Shown one piece after another: positions 58,201 to 64,000 of a DNA stretch of 64,000 nucleotides. Numbering within the stretch: position 1 is the first letter of the stretch; each line of letters opens with the position of its first letter. The translations under genes and the position numbers were made by a program. Source of the stretch: JBBPZK01 sp965219175. GTDB lineage: Bacteria > Actinomycetota > Rubrobacteria > Rubrobacterales > Rubrobacteraceae. The notes beneath the pieces were generated by a model. It worked only from the letters and a program-made list of their open reading frames with translations, ran no database searches and was not told where the DNA came from. Where the stretch lies: NCBI GenBank assembly GCA_965219175.1, contig CBDCNI010000001.1, positions 1,364,001 to 1,428,000 of the forward strand, given 5' to 3'.

Positions 58201-61098
58201 CGTGTCAGCACAATCCACCCCGAAGATCGGGAGAGGGTGCTGGCCGAGGACCGACGGACCGACGAGACCGGCGAGCCTTTCGGGATGGAGTACCGACAAA
58301 TCCACAGGGATGGACGCACCGTATGGGTTCAGGATGAGGCCGTGGTGATCCGGGACGAAAGGGGGGATGCAAAGTACTGGCTGGGGGTCCAACTAGATAT
58401 AACCGAACGTAAAGAAGCCGAAGATAGGCTACGCGATAGTAGGGAGAAGTATCGCTCGGTAGTAGAGAGTGTAAGAGAGGTTATCTTCCGGACGGATTCC
58501 GATGGAAGATACACTTTTCTCAACCCCGCCTGGACGGAGGTTACCGGCTTCTCGATGGAGGAGAGCCTGGGTAAGAGTTACCTGGAGTTTGTCCACCCCG
58601 ACGACCTGGAACGAAGCACCAGAGACTTCGAAGCCACGGGTAACCGCGGCGAAGGTTATCTCAAGTACGAGTCGCGCTTCGTTACGAAAAGCGGCGGGCT
58701 GAAGTGGATCGAGGTCAGTTTCCGGGAGTATTTTAACGAAGAAGGAGATTTCGTCGGCGCTTCCGGCATCTTGAACGATGTGACCGAGCGAAAGGCGTTG
58801 GAAGAAGAGCTTGAATATCGAGCTTACCACGACTCTCTAACGGGCCTGCCCAACCGCATGATGTTCAACGACCGGGTGAATCATGCTCTGGACCGTAGCC
58901 TCCGTCAGAGGTTTATGGTAGCGGTTTTGTTCCTAGACCTGGACAACTTCAAGGTCGTAAACGACTCTTTGGGCCACGAGATGGGCGACGGGTTGCTCGC
59001 GGAGGCCGCCGAGAGGCTCAGAGTATGCCTGAGGCCCGAAGATACTATCTGCAGGCTCGGTGGGGACGAGTTCGCGATACTACTCGAAGAATCCAACCTC
59101 GCTGGAGCCACCTGGGTCGCCCAGCGGATCGCTGATGCGCTCCGGGAGCCTTTCCGTATCAGCGCACAACAAGAGATATTCGTGACCACCAGCGTAGGCA
59201 TCGCTCTCGGCGACGCCGCTTCCGGTGGCTCACCGCACGATATCTCCAAAGAGCTAATAAGAAAAGCAGACATGGCGATGTACCGGGCTAAAAGTAGTGG
59301 CAAAGCCCGCTACGCCGTCTTCGACTCGGACATGGATGAGAAAGCGGCCGCAAGGCTCTCACTTGAGAACGAACTAAGAGCCTGCGCGGATAGGTCATGG
59401 CTGTCGAGAAGGACGAGCGTCCCATCGGTAACGCGTCCAGCCCTCCCTCACGAGTCTCCTCACGATGACGACCACCTCCGAGAGGGCCATCCAGAAGTCC
59501 ACCACCCGCCCTCGCCGCTCCGTGCACCAGAGGAGCTTTTTGTGGGCGTTGTTCCAAGAGTTGGTGCGCTCTATGACCCAGCGCCTGGTCGCGTTCAGGG
59601 GCGCGGGTATGCCCTTCCGAGAAATCTCCGCGACGAGACCGAACTCCAGCAGGCGCAGCCGGGTGGGCTTCGAATCGTAGCCGCGGTCCAGGTGGACGGT
59701 CGCGCCCTCCAGCACCATCCCCAGCGCCCTGGCGGCGTCGAGGGTGGGAACCAAAAGCGGCGAGTCGTGGCGGTTGGCGGGCGCGGTCACCGACCCTATG
59801 GGGATGCCTCGCCCATCCACGACCACCGAACGCTTGAGGCCCCGCTTGCCGCGGTCCACCGGGCTTTTGCCCGCCTTCTCGCCCCCGCAGGGCGCTTTCG
59901 TGATGCAGCAATCCACCGCCAACTCCGAGAGCTCCAGGCCAATGGCCCGATCGTAGGCTTCGAGCGACATCTCGCGCAGCCGCTCGATCACCCCAAGCTC
60001 GATCCACTCGTCGCGACGATCCCTAAGCGTGGTCGCCGAGCAGGACCCGTCGGCGATCTTCTCGTAGGCGCACCCGAACACCAAAATCTGAACGAGCTTC
60101 TCGAAGACGACCCTGTCGGGGATACGGGGACGGTGGCAGCCCAAAGGGTGGCTCGTCTCCCTCTCCGGGAGCAGGGCGGAGAACTGTTGGAAGATGGGCT
60201 CGATGATGTATGGTGGGAGCGCGGGCACGGGTATCCTCTTTCGTCGGGAAGCGTCGAGAACTCCCCGGATGATGGAGCATCCCGCGCCCGCCTTCAGCGC
60301 GGAGGCATTGCGCCCCTATCCGCGCAAGCTCTAAGACGGGCCGCCGAGATGGAAGAATTTCAGGTCTACTATCAGCCTATGGTTTCGATCTCCACCGGCG
60401 AGGTCGTGGGCTTCGAGGCTCTGTTGAGATGGGAGCACCCGGAACGCGGTTTACTCCTGCCCGACAGTTTTATCTCGCTGGCGGAAGAGACCGGCTTGAT
60501 CGTACCTATCGGCAGATGGGTGTTGCAAGAAGCTTGCCGCCAGGCCCGCGAGTGGGGAGAAGCTCGCGACCCTTCTGGTCTACGACCGCCTACTCTCTCC
60601 GTGAACCTCTCCGGCCTCCAATTTCACTATCCCGGCCTGGCAAGAGAAGTTTCGTATGTCTTGGATCAAAGCGCCCTGGAGCCGGACGCTTTGATGTTGG
60701 AGATTACCGAGAGCGTCGCAATGGAGGATGCCGAGCCAGCCATGCAGAGCCTCTGGAAGCTAAAGAGTCTAGGGGTCAAGCTGGCGATAGACGACTTCGG
60801 GACGGGTTACTCTTCACTATCCTATCTACGAAGCTTCCCGGTTGACCGCCTCAAGATAGACCGCTCTTTCGTGGAGGCTCTGGGACATAGTCCTGGAGAC
60901 AATACGATAGTGGCGGGTATGATCGGGCTGTCACAAGGTCTCGGTATCGAGGTGGTTGCCGAAGGTGTGGAGACGGATGAACAACTCCGGCAACTACGAC
61001 GTCTCGGTTGCGATATCGTTCAGGGCAACAAGTTCTGGAAACCGCTTCCGGCCGAAGAAGCCGGGATCCTTTTCACGGGCCAGGTCTCTTCGGGATAG
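55210..61098 (+). CDS. Multi-PAS/GAF/GGDEF/EAL c-di-GMP protein carrying an in-frame IS5-family insertion
   Basis: An open frame of 1962 codons (GTG start after GAGGGGG). Domains: PAS 1 (about 18-140, LOV-like GKSPRVLQGPET but no adduct cysteine), PAS 2-6 (to about 780), GAF (about 788-945), PAS 7-8 (to about 1205), GGDEF (about 1205-1385, motif GGDEF intact at 1284), and EAL (from about 1710, EALLRW at 1736 and DDFGTGYSSL intact). It can in principle make and break c-di-GMP. Residues 1390-1708 are not native: they come from the antisense strand of the IS at 59378-60331. Removing IS and one TAA copy restores LENELRRAAEMEEFQVYYQ, a normal GGDEF-EAL junction, and 1643 residues. No membrane helix is seen. 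Confidence 0.9.
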   Translation: MERGSEFVEERGAGARLKLFESILESTNDAVLVTEAGLLDEPGPRIVYANEAFFRMTGYEAGDVLGKSPRVLQGPETGRAELDKIREALEKGEPFETELLNYRKDGSRFWVEISLVPIRGERGEITNWAALQRDTTGRREKERRLREMLVRYGSDMVTILEPDGTPRYESEEIERVLGYRHKEVVGNDFFRFVHPEDTGRLAESYGQMMETPGLNPPVEFRIQHADGSWLYFESIVNNLIDDPDVNGIVINSRDITKRKQTEMRLQEAETRYRTLVEEAPAIIYIQQAYPGEGASYNVSYMSPRVEEILGYPVERFVENPNFWNEIMHPEDLERVVGENERTDETEEPFSVEYRMIACGGEVVWVRDDATLHRGSQDEPLYWQGVMSDITARKKAEEDFEKSEERFRSVVQNSSEIVKIVDLDGTLRYASPAFERILGYDPEESIGMNVFDYVHPDDLRKVREETEKTLGKPGETRNVVEYRFRHADGSWRRLEAAGVYLLDDPSIRGVLVTQRDVTEARRAEEELHESEERFRGAFEGASTGMALIGLDRRFLRVNQSLCEMLGYSEEELLTKCTTDLTHPDDQEASRRRTQRVLSRDGTEQSNLEKRYIRKDGRTVWTISDLSLVRNSHREPSYFVALFQDITERKLAEENLRESEERYRKLVENSPDAILVHQEGNIVFINDAGIKLVGASRSEEMVGKALMEFVHPDHRKAVGERTARTQTSGEKVDLMEMKFLRIDGRAVDGEASAMPTLHQGKPATQSMIRDITERKRAENALRESEELYRRQARELELLHQARTAVARELDLATVFRTIVEATAKVYGYSLVSAYLLRDGELVLQHQIGHEQAIERIALDEGVSGRVASTGQPVLIEDVSEDPDFLGAFEGVVSEICVPLFDGGEVVGTLNVERTDTKLTEHDLELVCALGEHVSMAVARARLHAQVRDAEARYRTLVENIPAVTYIQNLDHTGNPAYISPQLKNMLGYEPAEAISDLYHRVSTIHPEDRERVLAEDRRTDETGEPFGMEYRQIHRDGRTVWVQDEAVVIRDERGDAKYWLGVQLDITERKEAEDRLRDSREKYRSVVESVREVIFRTDSDGRYTFLNPAWTEVTGFSMEESLGKSYLEFVHPDDLERSTRDFEATGNRGEGYLKYESRFVTKSGGLKWIEVSFREYFNEEGDFVGASGILNDVTERKALEEELEYRAYHDSLTGLPNRMMFNDRVNHALDRSLRQRFMVAVLFLDLDNFKVVNDSLGHEMGDGLLAEAAERLRVCLRPEDTICRLGGDEFAILLEESNLAGATWVAQRIADALREPFRISAQQEIFVTTSVGIALGDAASGGSPHDISKELIRKADMAMYRAKSSGKARYAVFDSDMDEKAAARLSLENELRACADRSWLSRRTSVPSVTRPALPHESPHDDDHLREGHPEVHHPPSPLRAPEELFVGVVPRVGALYDPAPGRVQGRGYALPRNLRDETELQQAQPGGLRIVAAVQVDGRALQHHPQRPGGVEGGNQKRRVVAVGGRGHRPYGDASPIHDHRTLEAPLAAVHRAFARLLAPAGRFRDAAIHRQLRELQANGPIVGFERHLAQPLDHPKLDPLVATIPKRGRRAGPVGDLLVGAPEHQNLNELLEDDPVGDTGTVAAQRVARLPLREQGGELLEDGLDDVWWERGHGYPLSSGSVENSPDDGASRARLQRGGIAPLSAQALRRAAEMEEFQVYYQPMVSISTGEVVGFEALLRWEHPERGLLLPDSFISLAEETGLIVPIGRWVLQEACRQAREWGEARDPSGLRPPTLSVNLSGLQFHYPGLAREVSYVLDQSALEPDALMLEITESVAMEDAEPAMQSLWKLKSLGVKLAIDDFGTGYSSLSYLRSFPVDRLKIDRSFVEALGHSPGDNTIVAGMIGLSQGLGIEVVAEGVETDEQLRQLRRLGCDIVQGNKFWKPLPAEEAGILFTGQVSSG
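59378..60331 (-). mobile_element. IS5-family insertion sequence (IS427/IS1031-like group)
   Basis: A complete 954-bp element. Its ends are 17-bp inverted repeats, GAGC(C/T)TGCGCGGATAGG, differing at one base. It is flanked by TAA direct repeats (59375-59377 and 60332-60334), a 3-bp TNA duplication typical of the IS427/IS1031 side of the IS5 family. It encodes one transposase on the minus strand. Clean ends, direct repeats and intact transposase suggest recent insertion. 954 plus 3 bases is divisible by three, and the opposite strand has no stop, so the host gene frame is maintained. Confidence 0.9.
59395..60228 (-). CDS. IS5-family transposase
   Basis: A 277-residue DDE transposase in one frame. 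The N-terminal helix-turn-helix part (LPPYIIEPIFQQFSALLPE, then RDRRDEWIELGVIERLRE) is followed by the catalytic core: Asp in LELSELAVDCCITKAPCGG (about 103), Asp in VHLDRGYDSKPTRLRLLE (about 178) and Glu in WVIERTNSWNNAHKKLLW (about 218), with the RWVIERTNSW signature of the family. No frameshift is needed. It lies antisense inside the large signalling gene. Confidence 0.92.
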   Translation of the reverse strand: MPALPPYIIEPIFQQFSALLPERETSHPLGCHRPRIPDRVVFEKLVQILVFGCAYEKIADGSCSATTLRDRRDEWIELGVIERLREMSLEAYDRAIGLELSELAVDCCITKAPCGGEKAGKSPVDRGKRGLKRSVVVDGRGIPIGSVTAPANRHDSPLLVPTLDAARALGMVLEGATVHLDRGYDSKPTRLRLLEFGLVAEISRKGIPAPLNATRRWVIERTNSWNNAHKKLLWCTERRGRVVDFWMALSEVVVIVRRLVREGWTRYRWDARPSRQP

Positions 61099-61121
61099 CC
61101 CGCCTATAAGAACACAGGCTT

Positions 61122-61943
61122 TTACGAGAAGCGTGTTTTGGGCCTCGGTAGCGCTTCGCCGTCAACTTCGAGGTCTACTCTCTCGTTGTAAAAGCACAGG
61201 TGTTCGGCCACTTTTTCCACCGCTGCGATCGGCTCCGGGTAGTGCCAGATCACGTCTTCTCCCTCTTCGTAACTCGCAACCGAGTAATACGAGGCGGTAC
61301 CCTTGTACGGACACTCCGTCCGGGTCTCACTCGGACGCAGCTTCTCCGACTTTACGTCTTCCGGTGGGATGTAGTAACGGGTCGGCAAGCCGGTTTCGAA
61401 TAGCAGCTTCGGGTTGTGGGTTTCGGCGATCACCTCCCCGGCTACCGAGACTTTGACGTGCCGCGAGCTATCCAGCACATCCACTCGATGGTAAGGGTCT
61501 CTTGCGTGGACGAAAACCTCTTCATCCTCCTCGAACCAGGAATCCATCGCATTCCAGTAAAAGGAGATGAACCCGGATATTGGCGGGCAGTTTTCTATCG
61601 GTTCCGGGTAGGACCACGCGGAGTTCTCGGCGATGCTCTCTCCGACCTTGACCGACCAGTACGACGCGTTGCCCTTGAACGGACAATGAGTCGTGTGGGT
61701 CGTTTTTTCGAGAAGGTCCATGCGAATATCCTCCTCCGGGAAGTAGTAGAGGGGAAGGTGATCCCGCTCGTGCAATAACTTCGCCGAACGGCTGTCCGCA
61801 ACGGTCTCTCCACCGAACATTACCCTCACCCGACGCGGCGACTCCTCGAAATATAAAGCGTGCCCCTCCGGAGCCGTCACCTCGAAGTTGAACTCGCCGG
61901 AGCCCTGATCCCCGAAAGGCCCCGTTCCTATCGTTAGAGTCAT
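61122..61943 (-). CDS. Tandem DUF427 protein
   Basis: A 273-residue protein with two DUF427 domains. The first has RRVRVMFGGETVADSRSAKLLHE, YYFPEEDIRMDLLEKT and CPFKGNASYWSVKVG; the second repeats HVKVSVAGEVIAETHNPKLLFE, YYIPPEDVKSEKLRPS and CPYKGTASYYSV. The ordered blocks, including the cysteine and aromatic residues of the C-P-(F/Y)-K-G-x-A-S-Y motif, are standard. The function is not established. I prefer the ATG at 61943 because GGAAGGG lies 9 bases upstream; an alternative start is at 61973. Confidence 0.85.
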   Translation of the reverse strand: MTLTIGTGPFGDQGSGEFNFEVTAPEGHALYFEESPRRVRVMFGGETVADSRSAKLLHERDHLPLYYFPEEDIRMDLLEKTTHTTHCPFKGNASYWSVKVGESIAENSAWSYPEPIENCPPISGFISFYWNAMDSWFEEDEEVFVHARDPYHRVDVLDSSRHVKVSVAGEVIAETHNPKLLFETGLPTRYYIPPEDVKSEKLRPSETRTECPYKGTASYYSVASYEEGEDVIWHYPEPIAAVEKVAEHLCFYNERVDLEVDGEALPRPKTRFS

Positions 61944-62061
61944 AACCAATATCCCTTCCGCACCTCGCCACACACTGACCCTCGAACAACGCTTTCATCA
62001 CATGTTACACCTTCTTTTCCAGCAGACCGCGCAATTGTGTTGCAAATCTGTCGTATAGAAC

Positions 62062-62126
62062 TTGACAAACGCCACCCGGTGAGTAAAATACGAGGTCTTG
62101 CGACAAGCAAGAAAAAGTAGTATAAT
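62062..62126 (+). promoter_or_regulatory. Tandem promoters upstream of the sigma factor gene
   Basis: Promoter 1: TTGACA (62062-62067), 16 bases, TAAAAT (62084-62089). Promoter 2: TTGCGA (62098-62103), 17 bases, TATAAT (62121-62126). Both fit the sigma-A consensus well, and promoter 2 has a perfect -10 and ideal spacing. The leader to the start codon is about 80-120 bases. Confidence 0.65.
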
Positions 62127-62210
62127 CCGTTCAGTGCCTCTGGCGGTCTTTGACGTGCGGTGCGGAGGTTGCGGTGAACATGGGACTGAAATCTTACAGG
62201 AGGTCGGTGG

Positions 62211-63089
62211 ATGAAATCTACTACGAAGACGCCGAAGGCGCGGAGTTACGAGCGTGAGGGCCAGACGCCCGAGTTGTTGGCGAAGTACCTGTCTCATATC
62301 GGTCAGGGGAAGCTGCTTACCCACGCCGAGGAGATAGACCTCTCCAACCGTGCGAAAGCCGGCGAGGAGAGGGCTCGTCAGAGGCTCATAGAGAAGAACT
62401 TGAGGCTCGTGGTATCGGTTGCCAAGAAGTATCGTGGGATGGGGTTGCCTTTCGAGGACTTGATCCAGGAGGGCAATATCGGTCTCATGCGGGCCGTCGA
62501 GAAGTACGACCCGGATCGTGGGTATCGTTTCTCTACCTACGCGACTTGGTGGGTGCGTCAGGCTGTGCAGCGGGCGGTCGCCGACAAGGGCCGTACCATC
62601 CGGGTGCCGGTCCATATGGGAGAGAAGATCCGCAAGATGGCCCGCGTCTACAACGAGCTTTCCGCCGATTTGGAGCGTGAGCCGATGGACGAAGAGGTCG
62701 GTGAGCAGCTCGGGTGGGATGTGGATCAGGTGCGCGACGTAAAGGACGCGATGCCGGATGCGACCAGCCTCAACCAGCGTCTCTCTTCCGAGAGCGACAG
62801 TTCCGAGCTCGGGGAGTTCATAGAGGACGAGAAGGCCTCGGACACCCCCGGCGAGGTCGCGCGGGACATGGAGACGGCGCAGTTGGAAGAGGCGATAGGC
62901 GGCCTGCCGGAGCGAAACCGGCGCGTCCTGGTAAGGCGCTACGGGCTCGACGGCGAGGATACGGCGACTCTCGCCGAACTGAGTGAAGAACTTGGTATCT
63001 CTCGCGAGAGGGTCCGCCAGCTCCAGCGCGAGGCCGAGCAGATGCTCAGGAACGGCGCCTACAGCAAGTTCTTCAACAACGCCGCGTAA
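62211..63089 (+). CDS. RNA polymerase sigma-70 factor, RpoD/SigA family (short form)
   Basis: A 292-residue sigma-70 protein. Region 1.2 starts at LLAKYLSHIGQGKLL; region 2 holds the RpoD signatures LRLVVSVAKKYRGMGLPFEDLIQEG and MRAVEKYDPDRGYRFSTYATWWVRQAV (read as its standard blocks); region 3 is IRVPVHMGEKIRKMARV; region 4.2 has LSEELGISRERVRQLQREAEQML. Region 1.1 is missing, and the length is about 60-70% of a typical primary sigma factor, so it is either a short primary or group 2 factor. A purine-rich AGGAGG precedes the ATG. It stands alone between tandem promoters and a strong terminator. Confidence 0.93.
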   Translation: MKSTTKTPKARSYEREGQTPELLAKYLSHIGQGKLLTHAEEIDLSNRAKAGEERARQRLIEKNLRLVVSVAKKYRGMGLPFEDLIQEGNIGLMRAVEKYDPDRGYRFSTYATWWVRQAVQRAVADKGRTIRVPVHMGEKIRKMARVYNELSADLEREPMDEEVGEQLGWDVDQVRDVKDAMPDATSLNQRLSSESDSSELGEFIEDEKASDTPGEVARDMETAQLEEAIGGLPERNRRVLVRRYGLDGEDTATLAELSEELGISRERVRQLQREAEQMLRNGAYSKFFNNAA

Positions 63090-63114
63090 ACCCCACAAAA
63101 TCCGCGATTGCGAC

Positions 63115-63156
63115 AGAGACCGGCCGGGCGAAAAAGTCCGGCCGGTCTCTTTTTTT
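63115..63156 (+). terminator. Rho-independent terminator after the sigma factor gene
   Basis: A perfect 13-bp stem, AGAGACCGGCCGG (63115-63127) with CCGGCCGGTCTCT (63138-63150), encloses a 10-base A-rich loop and is followed by a run of T. It lies 26 bases past the sigma factor stop. Confidence 0.9.
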
Positions 63157-63211
63157 GGGTGGAGCAGCCCGGATCCGCCCCGCGTTTACCGGATGATGCA
63201 GGCTGCCTCTA

Positions 63212-64000
63212 TCACTTGTACGGGTTGTGCTCGTCGTAGGCTGCTATTGTCTCGGCGAGCATTTCTTTCTCTGCTTCGAGGTACTGTTCGATCGCTTCCC
63301 TGAAGCCGGGGTGGCGGATGTCGTGGACGCTGTAGGTGAGGGAGGGTAGGAAGCCTCGGGCGTGTTTGTGCTCGCCCTGGGCGCCGGCCTCGAAGAGAGA
63401 GAGGCGGCGTTCGATGGCGAACTCGATCTCCTGGTAGTAGCAGAGCTCGAAGTGGAGGTTGCGCCGCTCTTCGGCAGCCCCCCAGTAGCGTCCGAAGAGA
63501 GAACTACCCTTGAAGAAGTTGAGCGCGCCCGCTATAGGACGTTTCCCGCCGAACCGGCCCAGCCCCAGACGGCTTACGTTAAAGCGGCTCGCGTTGGAGC
63601 CGTTCTGTCCGTCTCGCGCGAGCACGAGAAGGATGCGGTCGTTCATCGTTTGGAAGACTTCTTCGAAGAAGTCTTCGGTCAGGTACGGCATGCCCCACTT
63701 CCTGTCGAGCGTGCTGGTGTAGAAGCGGTACATGAGGGAGGCGTGTTTGGGAGAGAGTTCTTCTCCGGTGAGACGTTCTATCTCCAGCTCCTCGTCTCCG
63801 AGTTGGCGGCGTTCGCGGGAGATCTGGCGTCGGCGCTTTCCTTCTAAAGCGGCCAGGTAATCTTCGAAAGCCTCGTAATCCCGGTTGCGCCAGTGGAACT
63901 GTAGCGAGTGACGGATCGCGAACCCGCGCGCGACGAACTCGTCCAACTCCTCCTCCGGCACGAAGAGCGCGTGCGAAGAACTGACCCGGAGGTCCTCCGC
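63212..64000 (-). CDS. DUF482/GNAT-fold (FemAB-like) protein, partial
   Basis: The frame is open to the right edge, giving at least 262 residues; the N-terminus lies outside the window. The sequence matches the DUF482 (PF04339) peptidogalycan-synthesis-type GNAT proteins: HSLQFHWRNRDYEAFEDYLAALEGKRRRQISRERR, read as SLQFHWRNRDYEAFEDYLAA, then YRFYTSTLDRKWGMPYLTEDFF, GALNFFKGSSLFGRYWG, and LCYYQEIEFAIERRLSLFEAGAQGEHK. Such proteins have two GNAT folds and may transfer aminoacyl or acyl groups; the donor is unknown. A start around 63961 is unlikely, since coding sequence continues beyond. Confidence 0.88.
   Translation of the reverse strand, partial: AEDLRVSSSHALFVPEEELDEFVARGFAIRHSLQFHWRNRDYEAFEDYLAALEGKRRRQISRERRQLGDEELEIERLTGEELSPKHASLMYRFYTSTLDRKWGMPYLTEDFFEEVFQTMNDRILLVLARDGQNGSNASRFNVSRLGLGRFGGKRPIAGALNFFKGSSLFGRYWGAAEERRNLHFELCYYQEIEFAIERRLSLFEAGAQGEHKHARGFLPSLTYSVHDIRHPGFREAIEQYLEAEKEMLAETIAAYDEHNPYK

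Noticed and set aside
59378..60331. Reading the 319 IS-derived codons as a native linker or new domain of the signalling protein
   Set aside because: The inverted repeats, TAA duplication and intact transposase on the other strand show that it is a mobile element.
1..64000. CRISPR arrays, tRNA or rRNA genes
   Set aside because: No regularly spaced repeats and no cloverleaf with a convincing TTCGA arm were found by reading both strands.

Overview
The window is a GC-rich, densely coded actinobacterial chromosome segment. A Rubrobacter-like organism is the best guess. This rests on the GC-rich codon use, frequent GTG and TTG starts, several F420-type oxidoreductase families (3074-3448, 46193-46813, 49948-50364), a short YidC and the general gene content; no rRNA or other marker is present to prove it. 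No tRNA, rRNA or CRISPR array was recognised. No gap between genes exceeds 300 bases; the longest are 8085-8360, 61944-62210 and 54979-55209, and only the promoter-like sites listed were seen in them.

Layout. 1-9.2 kb: housekeeping genes, including an anion-transporter tail, a glycosyltransferase, a cysteine-free redoxin-fold protein, TatA, rarA, a polytopic membrane protein and yidC. 9.2-17 kb: a PrsW protease, redox enzymes, a TetR/NUDIX pair divergent from a wrbA-led operon. 17-27.3 kb: a long minus-strand gene string. It starts with a response-regulator/flavoprotein fusion and two cNMP-binding histidine kinases, continues through a diadenylate cyclase, DUF924, an MFS pump and a UBP zinc finger, and ends with a rhodanese and an antiporter whose own rhodanese domain is interrupted by an in-frame TGA.

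27.3-40.7 kb is a defence and accessory island. It holds a DUF6883/DUF4926 pair bracketed by a 63-bp direct repeat, an AT-rich gene with an ApeA-like HEPN domain, three toxin-antitoxin loci whose toxins are all broken, two intact-looking toxin-antitoxin loci, and a type I restriction-modification system (hsdM-hsdS, then hsdR and a YgjP-type metallopeptidase).

40.7-55 kb: a Y-family polymerase, a VOC dioxygenase with its hydrolase partner, a ferredoxin/CDGSH fusion, the two halves of a likely heterodimeric ABC exporter separated by two oxidoreductase genes, F420/VOC/DoxX genes, and a PadR regulator divergent from a YhgE-type membrane protein with a clear pair of palindromic operators. 55-64 kb: a very large PAS/GAF/GGDEF/EAL protein carrying a complete IS5-family element in frame, a DUF427 protein, a sigma-70 factor with tandem promoters and a strong terminator, and a partial DUF482/FemAB-like gene.

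Most notable: (1) the antiporter-rhodanese ORF has TGA at the expected second cysteine of the CxC active-site loop, the rest of the rhodanese domain follows in frame, and a hairpin with bacterial SECIS geometry lies just downstream, so this is a candidate selenoprotein or a fresh nonsense mutation; (2) an IS5-family insertion of 954 bp plus a 3-bp duplication keeps the c-di-GMP enzyme frame open; (3) toxins in the defence island have decayed while their antitoxins remain.
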